Of a stretch of 28,975 nt of DNA, positions 14,660 through 21,400 are shown piece by piece (within the stretch, counting starts at the first letter, position 1; every line of letters starts with the position of its first letter). The notes below the pieces were generated by a model. That model did not search any database, had not been told where the DNA came from, and worked only from the letters and a program-made list of their open reading frames with translations. The stretch comes from an uncultured Nocardiaceae bacterium (GTDB lineage: Bacteria > Actinomycetota > Actinomycetes > Mycobacteriales > Mycobacteriaceae), in assembly GCA_936936565.1 (NCBI GenBank), contig CAKZIX010000176.1, positions 1-28,975 of the forward strand. Direction: 5' to 3'. The translations under genes were made by a program, and so were the position numbers.

Positions 14660-15553
14660 GTGCTCGATTCGGTCATTCGTTACGGCTACGTCCCGCTCCT
14701 GCTGCTCGGCGCCAACGCGGCGTCCGGATATGCCGCCTACCTCGGCGCCAACCTGGTGATCCCGCTGATCGTGGTGGCGGCGATCGGCTGTTCGTTCGCC
14801 GCGGAGCGGCGACTGCCCTACCGTGCCGAATGGAACGACCCGCACAACGATGCCGGCCGCGACGTCGTTCACGTGCTGGTGAACGAGACCGCGATCCTGG
14901 CCGGCGTCGCGGTGATTCCGGTGCTCGCCGCGATCGTGCCGCTCCCGCCGCTGTGGCCGGACTCGCTTCCGTTCGCCGTGCAGCTGGTACTCGCGATACT
15001 CGTCGCCGACTTCGGGATCACCACGATCCACCTCGCCAGCCACAAGGTCGGCTGGCTGTGGCGGCTGCACGCGGTGCACCACAGCGTGCGCCGCTGCTAC
15101 GGGCTCAACGGTTTGATGAAGCACCCGTTGCACCAGACGATCGAGATGGCCGGCGGCGTGCTTCCGCTGCTGTTGCTCGGCCTGCCGGTGAACGTCGCCG
15201 CGGCGCTGGCGGCGTGTGTGGCGGTGCAGCTTCTGCTCCAGCACTCCAACGTCGACTACCGCGTGGGCCCGCTGCGCCGCGTCCTCGCGCTCAACGAGGG
15301 CCACCGGTTCCACCACCTGAAGTGGGCCGGGATCGGCGACGTCAACTTCGGACTGTTCACCCTCGTCTGGGATCACCTGTACCGGACGTTCTCGTTCCAG
15401 CCCGACCGCGTGTTCACCTCCGACGACCTGGGCATGGCCGCCAAGCCCACCTATCCGGACGGTTACGTCGACCAATTGGTCGAACCGTTTCGCTCCAGTG
15501 GCGCTTGCCATCTCGCGTCGACCGCAGGCGAAACCGTTCAAGCGAAATCGTGA
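14660..15553 (+). CDS. Sterol desaturase / fatty acid hydroxylase superfamily membrane protein
   Basis: Integral membrane di-iron oxygenase that would hydroxylate or desaturate a lipid, sterol or carotenoid-like substrate. The histidine clusters are H124-x3-H128 (HLASH), H137-x2-HH141 (HAVHH) and H215-x2-HH219 (HRFHH), with H195 between them, as in the FA_hydroxylase family. Hydrophobic segments lie near 10-45, 73-95, 103-123 and 160-195. The start is GTG 14660, with CAGG 8 nt upstream. It follows the AraC gene closely. The C-terminal 60 residues, after WDHLYRTFSF, look unstructured. Its last 16 bases overlap the 3' end of the convergent nadR-like gene, so there is no room for a terminator between them. 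Confidence 0.9.
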   Translation: MLDSVIRYGYVPLLLLGANAASGYAAYLGANLVIPLIVVAAIGCSFAAERRLPYRAEWNDPHNDAGRDVVHVLVNETAILAGVAVIPVLAAIVPLPPLWPDSLPFAVQLVLAILVADFGITTIHLASHKVGWLWRLHAVHHSVRRCYGLNGLMKHPLHQTIEMAGGVLPLLLLGLPVNVAAALAACVAVQLLLQHSNVDYRVGPLRRVLALNEGHRFHHLKWAGIGDVNFGLFTLVWDHLYRTFSFQPDRVFTSDDLGMAAKPTYPDGYVDQLVEPFRSSGACHLASTAGETVQAKS

Positions 15554-16545
15554 AACGCGGCCAGGGCGCGGTCGGTGACGCGCACAGCGAGGCCGACGCG
15601 TTCGTCCAGCGTTCCGGTCAGCAGTACCCACGACAGCCCGGCGGCGGTCAGCGCGTCGACGAACCAGCCGGTCATGTCGGCGCGGATGTGTTCGCCGTCG
15701 CGAATCCCGTCCTGTACGAACGGAACTCCGACGTGGTCGGTGAGCAGGTAGCGGCGTCGCGGGGCCAGCGGTAGGCACGGTGCGGCGGTGCCCAGGTAGC
15801 GCCGCTCCCAGACGGTAGTGGCGAAAGCGTCTGTGTCGCAGATCAATACCGGCGCACCACGCCGCGCCGCCGTCTCCTCCAACTGCTGCTGGTGTGCGGC
15901 GATGGCGGCGAAATCGGCTGCGGTCCAAGGGATCTCGTCGAAGGGCTCGCCGGCCGCCACCCGCTCGAGCACCACCTCGCGCCCGTACTCGGGCACCCAC
16001 TCGGTGGCCGGCCACCGGTGCCGGTAGTGCGCCGCCAGCGCCCGGCTGACCGTGGTGGTGCCCGTCGACTCGGCGCCCACCACCACGATCCGCGCCGCAA
16101 GTCCCGCCCGCGTGGCCGGGGCCAGCTGCGACCAATTCCCGTAAAGGTCGGCCCGACAAGCGGTTCCGGATATCGGAGCCCGGGTGCGGAGCGGGTCCAC
16201 GGGAACGTGCACGGCGCCGAACCAGGCGGCGAGCTCGTCGCCGTACTTCTCGCTCGAAAACACGATGTCCACACGTTCGCGCACCACCGCCTTCATGCAC
16301 GCCACCTGCGCGGCCCACACCGGTTGCGAGTCGTAATCCACCGGCGCGTCGCAGACGATGCCGCGCACCGTGACCCCGGGGTGCTCGGCCTGCATCCATG
16401 CCACCCGTTCCGCCATCGAAAGCCGTTCCGCCGCAGTAGACATCACCAGTACCGTGACCTGCGCGGCCTGCGCCGCGGCGGTACGCACGAGCAGGTGATG
16501 TCCGGCGTGCGGCGGATAGAACTTCCCGACGACCAACCCGTGCAT
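15538..16545 (-). CDS. nadR: NadR-like NMN adenylyltransferase / ribosylnicotinamide kinase
   Basis: Two-domain NAD salvage enzyme. Residues 1-135 are a nucleotidyltransferase (VVGKFYPPHAGHHLLV with HAGH at 13-16, and ISGTACR at 125-131, like the family's ISxTxxR). They would join NMN and ATP into NAD. Residues about 150-335 are the P-loop kinase expected to phosphorylate nicotinamide riboside (PEYGREVVLERV and LICDTDAFATTVWERRYLG match NadR). The P-loop reads G157-A-E-S-T-G-T-T-T165: the usual Lys is Thr at 163. No N-terminal repressor HTH is present, unlike in E. coli NadR. The ATG abuts the pnuC stop (TAGATG), so transport and phosphorylation are translationally coupled. Confidence 0.9.
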   Translation of the reverse strand: MHGLVVGKFYPPHAGHHLLVRTAAAQAAQVTVLVMSTAAERLSMAERVAWMQAEHPGVTVRGIVCDAPVDYDSQPVWAAQVACMKAVVRERVDIVFSSEKYGDELAAWFGAVHVPVDPLRTRAPISGTACRADLYGNWSQLAPATRAGLAARIVVVGAESTGTTTVSRALAAHYRHRWPATEWVPEYGREVVLERVAAGEPFDEIPWTAADFAAIAAHQQQLEETAARRGAPVLICDTDAFATTVWERRYLGTAAPCLPLAPRRRYLLTDHVGVPFVQDGIRDGEHIRADMTGWFVDALTAAGLSWVLLTGTLDERVGLAVRVTDRALAAFHDFA

Positions 16546-17175
16546 CTAGCTCACCGGCACCGGTTGCGGCTGGCAACGCAGCGCCGCCCGCCACGCAACC
16601 AGCCCGCGCACGCACAGCGCGATGAAGCCGAGGTAGAGCAGCGCCGTCAGCGTCAAACCCTTGTGCTGGTACAGCGGCACGTAGATCACGTCGGCGGTGA
16701 TCCACAAAAGCCAAGACTCCCAACGTTTTCTGGCTTGCAGCCAGGTCGCCGCCAGCGACAGCACGGTGGTCAGCGCATCCCAGAACGGCACCGTGGAATC
16801 GGTCGCGTGGGTGAGCAGCAGCGTCAACGCGAGGGTGCCCGATGCGGCCGCGGCCGCCAGGCCCAGCCACTCGGTGCGCGACGTGGCGCCCACCGGCAGC
16901 GGGCTGTGCCCCGTCCCGCCGCGCAGCCACAGATACCAGCCCCACAGCGCCAACGCGATGTACACGATCTGCAGGCCGGAGTCCGCATACAGGCCTGCCG
17001 TCGCGAACAACAGGATCCACACCAGGTTGTTGGCGATCCCGACCGGCCAGTTCCACACCGACTGCCGCGCCACCAGCCACACGCACACCGCACCGGTCAC
17101 GAACCCGACGACCTCGGCCCAACTCGTCGGCGCCCCGAAGGACGTGAATGCGGTCGAGCGCAACCAATCGATCAC
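16546..17175 (-). CDS. pnuC: Nicotinamide riboside transporter PnuC
   Basis: Membrane transporter for nicotinamide riboside, working by facilitated diffusion with trapping through phosphorylation. The 209-aa chain is strongly hydrophobic, with about seven segments. Family marks are WNWPVGIANNLVWILLF in the first third, GLQIVYIALALWGWYLWLRG in the middle, and ESWLLWITADVIYVPLYQHKGLTLTALLYLGF near the end. The start is GTG 17175. Its stop directly touches the ATG of the nadR-like kinase, which would supply the metabolic trap. A 14-bp palindrome stands just before the start and overlaps a -10-like box, suggesting specific repression. msrB ends 33 bp upstream on the same strand. Confidence 0.93.
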   Translation of the reverse strand: MIDWLRSTAFTSFGAPTSWAEVVGFVTGAVCVWLVARQSVWNWPVGIANNLVWILLFATAGLYADSGLQIVYIALALWGWYLWLRGGTGHSPLPVGATSRTEWLGLAAAAASGTLALTLLLTHATDSTVPFWDALTTVLSLAATWLQARKRWESWLLWITADVIYVPLYQHKGLTLTALLYLGFIALCVRGLVAWRAALRCQPQPVPVS

Positions 17176-17181
17176 GCGCCC

Positions 17182-17195
17182 GAGCGTAAACGCTC
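17182..17195. promoter_or_regulatory. Palindrome in front of pnuC, candidate operator
   Basis: GAGCGTAAACGCTC is a perfect inverted repeat (6-bp arms, AA centre) whose near edge is 6 bp from the pnuC GTG. On the minus strand it contains TACGCT, a TAnnnT -10 match only 5 nt before GTG, so pnuC could be transcribed without a leader and blocked by a protein on the palindrome. The cognate regulator is not known to me. Confidence 0.5.
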
Positions 17196-17208
17196 CCGAC
17201 GCAGCAGC

Positions 17209-17622
17209 TCAGCTGGGTTCGAGACGCAGCGAAATCGAGTTGATGCAGTAGCGCTTGTCGGTGGGCGTCGGGTACCCCTCACCCTCGAAGACGTGGCCGA
17301 GGTGGCTGTGGCAGTTGGCGCACAACACCTCGACGCGGCGCATGCCGAGCGTGTTGTCGGCCCGCAACACCACGGCCTCGGAATCCTTCGGGTCGAAGAA
17401 CGACGGCCACCCGCAGTGCGACTCGAACTTTTCGGTGCTGCGGAACAACTCGGCCCCGCACGCGCGACAGCGGTACACGCCCGCGGTCGTGGTGTCGGTG
17501 TACTCGCCGGTGAACGGGCGCTCGGTGCCCGCCTCCCGCAGCACGTGGTACTCCGCCGGGCTGAGCTTGGCCCGCCACTCCTGAGGGGTGAGCACGATCT
17601 TCGGCGCCTCGGGAGCACTCAT
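17209..17622 (-). CDS. msrB: Peptide-methionine (R)-S-oxide reductase
   Basis: Repairs oxidised methionine by reducing the R-sulfoxide, using thioredoxin. The 137-aa protein shows the whole MsrB pattern: FTGEYTDTTTAGVYRCRACGAELF with the first zinc CxxC, FESHCGWPSFFDP, VLCANCHSHLGHVFEGEG with the second zinc CxxC, and the catalytic Cys in KRYCINSISL. ATG 17622 is chosen because GAGG stands 7 nt upstream; the frame stays open to 17649, but those residues look non-coding. It follows aftC on the same strand after 92 bp. That spacer contains the dispersed TCGCTCGCTGCGCTC sequence and no terminator I can identify. Confidence 0.96.
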   Translation of the reverse strand: MSAPEAPKIVLTPQEWRAKLSPAEYHVLREAGTERPFTGEYTDTTTAGVYRCRACGAELFRSTEKFESHCGWPSFFDPKDSEAVVLRADNTLGMRRVEVLCANCHSHLGHVFEGEGYPTPTDKRYCINSISLRLEPS

Positions 17623-17627
17623 GCTTG

Positions 17628-17640
17628 CACCTCGCAGGTG
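17628..17640. promoter_or_regulatory. Inverted repeat covering the msrB ribosome binding site
   Basis: CACCTCGCAGGTG (5-bp arms, 3-nt centre) lies 6 bp upstream of the msrB ATG. On the mRNA, AGGTG is part of the Shine-Dalgarno region and pairs with CACCT just before it, so the site could fold into a small hairpin hiding the ribosome binding site or bind a dimeric protein. The stem is short; regulatory use is speculative. Confidence 0.3.
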
Positions 17641-17714
17641 TCTCGGCATGAGGCGTGCAATGGTCGCTCGCTGCGCTCACTCATGCACACCAGGCTACCT
17701 ATCGCGCCGCCTAC

Positions 17715-19001
17715 TTACTGGGCGCCGGACAGTACCGGTTCCGGCTTCTCGACCGGCCGCTTGTCCACCGGGTCGATGCCGTCGGCGAGCCGGCCCTCGC
17801 GCCGTGCGGTCAGGTACCGGTTGCCCAGCACACAGAAGACGACGATCAGCAGCAGCCCCCAGCCGAAGGTGATCCGGATGTACTCGAGGAAGCGGCCGCG
17901 TTCCTCCATGCCCGGCTGGATGAGCAGCCAGCTGTCGTAGGACATGAAGCCGTAGATCGCCAGCCAGGCCGGCCAGTTGCGCAGCACCGAGTTCGGCAGC
18001 ACGACGGTGAGGATCAGCGGGAACAGCAGCATCGAGTAGTACATCTGGCCCAGCGAGCCGAGCAGCCACTGCGCGGTGAGCAGCACGCCCGACGCCGTGG
18101 TGACGAAGAACAGATCCTGATCGCGGTAGTAGCGGTACAGCAGCCACAGCGTGATCGCCACGATGACGGCGAACACCGCGCGGATGGCCAGCGTCAGCCA
18201 GTCGGGCAGCCCGTAGTAGGCGGCATTGCCGGCGATCGAGCTGTTGAAGTAGTCGCGCGTCTCCAGCAGATACGGCAGCGTGCGATGCACGAAATCCATC
18301 GGGTCCACCGACAGCGGCCACGCGATGGCCGTGAGAATCACCGGAATGCCGATCGCGGTGACCAGTACCTTCCACTGCCCGCGCACCATCGGCAGCAACA
18401 ACAGCGGCAGGAAGATCGGTTTGACCGCCAGGGTGAGGCCCATCGCCGCGCCCGCCCATAGATCTCGGCGCTGCAGCAGCAGCGTCATGAAGATGACTTC
18501 GCCGAGCAGTACGCAGCCGTTGACGTTGGTGAACACCAGCGTGTTGGTGACGGTCTCGGAGGAGAACATCCCGAAGATCAAGATCGGTGCGAGCACCGAG
18601 TCCAAGCCATAGCCGAACATCCGCAGCAGCAAGTACGCCGCTACCAAGATCGCCACGGCGTTCATCCCGATGAACAGCCAGCGCGAACTCTCGAAATCGA
18701 GCACCGCGAACGGTGCGAACAGAATGTTGGCGCTCGGCGGATACAGATAGTGCGGGTCCACGAAGTCGAAGTTCGCCGTGTAGACCGGCTGGTGGTTCCA
18801 GAAGGCGTAGGCAGCCTTGTACACCGGCTTGAAATCGTCGGTGAAGTACCCGTTCACAGCTTTCACGAACACCCGGTGCAACACCGTCATGACGGCAAGC
18901 GGCCAGGCAACGAACTTCACGACTTCGCCGACGGTTCGCCCGGTGCGGGGTTCGAGCTGCTTTAAGAGCACCCGCGAACGGTACCGTAATCGGCGCCACA
19001 C
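17715..19001 (-). CDS. aftC: Alpha-(1->3)-arabinofuranosyltransferase AftC
   Basis: Polytopic GT-C glycosyltransferase (GT87-like) that adds 3-linked arabinofuranose branches from decaprenyl-phosphoryl-arabinose to arabinogalactan and lipoarabinomannan, on the outer side of the membrane. The first external loop carries the acidic NGYFTDDFKPVYKA (D55/D56). VDPHYLYPPSANILFAPF, SETVTNTLVFTNVNGCVLLGEV, TRDYFNSSIAGNAAYYGLPDWL and VLPNSVLRNWPAWLAIYGFM follow, all very close to mycobacterial AftC as I remember it. Length is 428 aa, with about ten membrane segments and a short charged cytosolic tail. Start GTG 19001 is the longest; GTG 18971, 6 nt after a TACCGT -10-like box, could be a leaderless internal start. 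It lies 27 bp after the hydrolase. Confidence 0.93.
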   Translation of the reverse strand: MWRRLRYRSRVLLKQLEPRTGRTVGEVVKFVAWPLAVMTVLHRVFVKAVNGYFTDDFKPVYKAAYAFWNHQPVYTANFDFVDPHYLYPPSANILFAPFAVLDFESSRWLFIGMNAVAILVAAYLLLRMFGYGLDSVLAPILIFGMFSSETVTNTLVFTNVNGCVLLGEVIFMTLLLQRRDLWAGAAMGLTLAVKPIFLPLLLLPMVRGQWKVLVTAIGIPVILTAIAWPLSVDPMDFVHRTLPYLLETRDYFNSSIAGNAAYYGLPDWLTLAIRAVFAVIVAITLWLLYRYYRDQDLFFVTTASGVLLTAQWLLGSLGQMYYSMLLFPLILTVVLPNSVLRNWPAWLAIYGFMSYDSWLLIQPGMEERGRFLEYIRITFGWGLLLIVVFCVLGNRYLTARREGRLADGIDPVDKRPVEKPEPVLSGAQ

Positions 19002-19028
19002 ACCGTGATCCGGGGATTCACCGTAGCG

Positions 19029-20603
19029 TCATGCAGGACAGACGGTGCCGTTGGATGGAAGTTTTCCGCTGTTTGCATAGTTGATCACCAGCTCCTGCGC
19101 GCACGAGGAGTGCGGCAGTACGGGATGTCCGGCACCCTGCCAGGTGATGGCCGATACCTGGGCGCCGGCGTTGTTGAGCACACCCGACACCGGACCGACA
19201 CCGCCGTCGCCGGAGGTCGGGTCGGCCGCGCTGCTCATCGCCAGCACAGGCATATTGACCTCCTTCGGCGGCGCCGGCACCGGCACCGCCGGCCACGCGG
19301 AGCAGCTGAGCAAGCCGAGCGCGACCTCGGAGCCGAACATCGGGTACTTCTCGCCCCAGGTCTTGGCGAGCTCGCGAGCCCGGGCGACCGGCGGCCAGCC
19401 CGTGGCGTCGCTGCAGCGGGTGACGAGTTGGCCGTCTTCACCGGTCTGGCGGCGTTGCTCGTCGACGATCGCGATCAGCGGGCCCGTGGTGCCGCGGGCC
19501 GCGGCCGACAGCGCGTCCGCCAGCACGGTGACGCGGGCGTTCTGGTCGCCGCGCGGAGAACCCAGAAAGCCCATCACGGCGGTCGCGACCGCATTCGACG
19601 ACACTCCGGGCACCGCGCCGGTTCGCGCCCGCTCCAGCAGTGCGCGGATCGCGCCGTAGGGGTCTGGACCCAGCGAACAGCGCAGTCCGACACAGCGATT
19701 CGCGAACGCCTTGACCGCTGCGTCGGCGCCCTTGAGCCGGTTCTCGGTCATGGTGAGGACGTCGATGCCATACGGCTCGGGCGCATCGAGCACCAGCCGC
19801 CCGACGTGTGCGCCGTACTTCTGCGCATAACTCAATGCCACCCGCGAGCCGTTGCCGGCGCCGATGATGCCGATCCGCTCGACCTGCCAGTTCAGCCGCA
19901 GCTGGTTGATGTCGTCGGCGGCATGCACCGCGTCGAATGCCAGCTCGAGCGGTTGCAGCGCATCCTTGCAGTCGATCGTCGCGTCCTGCGCCAGCTTGGC
20001 CAGCGCGTCCGCCTGGTCGCCGCCGTTGGTGGAGAACTGGGCCAGATCCGACATCGGCCGCTTGATCGTCGGCCGGACACAGTCCAATTGCGTGGACGTA
20101 CCGATGCCGCGCCGATCGACGGCGACGATGGGGCGCGCCGCCAGCAGCGACGTGGCCGGACCGGCGGCCCATGCCGCCAGCGCTTGCGTGGACGGGCGAT
20201 CGGCGCCGGTGGTGAACACCATCGGCGGGGCGTCCCGCGGCGTCTGGGGGAGCAGCGCCCGCAGCGCTCCGACGGCGAACGTGCCGAAGGCCTTGCCCTC
20301 GGCGTCCATCGGCGCGGTGAATTCGGCGCACTCGAGGATCAGGCCGGGCGGCCCGGGCGGCAGATTCTGCGCCTGCATGCGGTCGGCGGTGCAGTCCGAC
20401 CACGCCAGTTCACCCTTCGGACGGTCCAGTACCGGCGCCGGCGGCGGGGCCTGGGTGGTGTTCGTCGGGCGGTCCGCGCCGGGCGCGTGCTCGACGACCG
20501 CGACCACCGGCCGCTCCGAGGGGCCCGAACCGCAGGCGACGCACAGCCCGGCGACGACGGCCAGGACCACGTAGGTCGTGACCGCGCGCTTGGCTCGCTG
20601 CAT
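19029..20603 (-). CDS. Secreted alpha/beta-hydrolase (S33/TAP-like), probable lipoprotein
   Basis: A 524-aa exported protein corresponding by position to M. tuberculosis Rv2672. MQRAKRAVTTYVVLAVVAGLCVACGSG is a signal peptide with a lipobox-like end; C24 would be the lipidated Cys, though C21 at -3 is unusual. A Pro-rich linker runs to about 62. The hydrolase core has IVAVDRRGIGTSTQLDC (oxyanion region), the nucleophile elbow I-G248-A-G-N-G252-S, VLAMSSAADPTSG with the Asp, and QGAGHPVLPHSSC with the His. The TAP-like C-terminal domain is clear. In related S33 enzymes the elbow is GxSxG; here the Ser position is G250, with S253 three residues later, so the nucleophile is uncertain. ATG 20603 stands 2 bp after the RibD-like stop. 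Confidence 0.88.
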   Translation of the reverse strand: MQRAKRAVTTYVVLAVVAGLCVACGSGPSERPVVAVVEHAPGADRPTNTTQAPPPAPVLDRPKGELAWSDCTADRMQAQNLPPGPPGLILECAEFTAPMDAEGKAFGTFAVGALRALLPQTPRDAPPMVFTTGADRPSTQALAAWAAGPATSLLAARPIVAVDRRGIGTSTQLDCVRPTIKRPMSDLAQFSTNGGDQADALAKLAQDATIDCKDALQPLELAFDAVHAADDINQLRLNWQVERIGIIGAGNGSRVALSYAQKYGAHVGRLVLDAPEPYGIDVLTMTENRLKGADAAVKAFANRCVGLRCSLGPDPYGAIRALLERARTGAVPGVSSNAVATAVMGFLGSPRGDQNARVTVLADALSAAARGTTGPLIAIVDEQRRQTGEDGQLVTRCSDATGWPPVARARELAKTWGEKYPMFGSEVALGLLSCSAWPAVPVPAPPKEVNMPVLAMSSAADPTSGDGGVGPVSGVLNNAGAQVSAITWQGAGHPVLPHSSCAQELVINYANSGKLPSNGTVCPA

Positions 20604-20605
20604 GC

Positions 20606-21379
20606 TCACAGCCTGCCAGATTCGCGCGGGCGCACCCATCGCGACAGCACCGTGCCGTCTTCGTCGGCCATCATGTGCTGCAACGACATCCGCCGCCGCA
20701 CCGCCAGCGGCGACACCGCAGGCCGCGACGCACCGCCGCCCACCAGGAACGGCGCCGTCGTCAGGCACAGCTCGTCGACCAGGTCGGCGGCCACCAGCGT
20801 GCCGAACAGAGTCGGCCCGCCCTCGCACAGGACGCGGTTCAGACCATGCGTTTCCAGAGTGTGCAGCACCTGCACCGGGGTGACGACGTCGTCGCCGATC
20901 TCCAGCACCGTCGCGCCGGCCTCGGCCAGCCGCTGCTTGTTGTCCTCCGGCGCCACCCGGCTGGTGAGGATCAGCGCGGGCACGCTGGTGTCGGTGAGCA
21001 GCCGCGAGCTGGGATCGATGTCCGCGGTCCCGGTGACCACGGCGACGGGCGGGACCGCGGCCAGGCCGTTCTCCGAACGCCAGGTGCGCCGGGCCTCGTT
21101 GGTGCGGGCGCCGCCGTAGTCCTCGGCGCGTACGGTGCCGGCACCGACCAGAATCACGTCGGCCAGCTCGCGCAACAGCCCGAACACCTTCCGGTCGGCA
21201 GGTGTGCCGAGACCGGTCGATGACCCGTCGACCGTGACCGCGCCGTCGATACTGGTGACGAAATTGGCACGCACGTACGGCGACACCACGTCCTCCGGAT
21301 ACGCGTACCGATCCCGCAACTCGTCGAGCGTAGTTCCCGTCGCTGCGCTCGCCCAGACGGTCGAATCCATGCCTGCCAT
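20606..21379 (-). CDS. RibD C-terminal-domain reductase (Rv2671-like)
   Basis: A 257-aa stand-alone RibD_C / dihydrofolate-reductase-like enzyme. It contains YVRANFVTSIDGAVTVDGSSTGLGTPADRKVFGLLRELADVILVGAGTVRAEDYGG, the substrate and NADPH region of pyrimidine reductases. GLNRVLCEGGPTLFGTLVAADLVDELCLTTAPFLVGGG is the family's second signature. No deaminase domain is present, so it does not perform the full RibD reaction. For the mycobacterial homologue a role as an alternative dihydrofolate reductase has been reported; here this is by analogy. ATG 21379 is 5 nt after a -10-like TAACGT and may be leaderless; ATG 21370 is an alternative with AGGATGG before it. It heads the run to the hydrolase, aftC and msrB. 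Confidence 0.9.
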   Translation of the reverse strand: MAGMDSTVWASAATGTTLDELRDRYAYPEDVVSPYVRANFVTSIDGAVTVDGSSTGLGTPADRKVFGLLRELADVILVGAGTVRAEDYGGARTNEARRTWRSENGLAAVPPVAVVTGTADIDPSSRLLTDTSVPALILTSRVAPEDNKQRLAEAGATVLEIGDDVVTPVQVLHTLETHGLNRVLCEGGPTLFGTLVAADLVDELCLTTAPFLVGGGASRPAVSPLAVRRRMSLQHMMADEDGTVLSRWVRPRESGRL

Positions 21380-21400
21380 CCTGCACGTTAGGGTTTGCCC
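21380..21400. promoter_or_regulatory. Overlapping divergent leaderless promoters
   Basis: Only 21 bp separate the ATGs of the RibD-like gene and zapE. On the plus strand TAGGGT (21389-21394) is followed by 6 nt and ATG 21401. On the minus strand TAACGT (21385-21390) is followed by 5 nt and ATG 21379. There is no Shine-Dalgarno for zapE. Both -10 boxes overlap, so RNA polymerase could not open both at once. The -35 regions would lie inside the opposite coding sequence. Confidence 0.5.

Noticed and set aside
14435..17167. 910-codon minus-strand open frame
   Set aside because: It spans the pnuC and nadR region in the wrong frame and runs antisense to the desaturase; composition is that of a shadow frame.
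19005..21119. 704-codon plus-strand open frame
   Set aside because: Antisense to the hydrolase and RibD-like genes, both of which show clear domains; no motif is seen in it.
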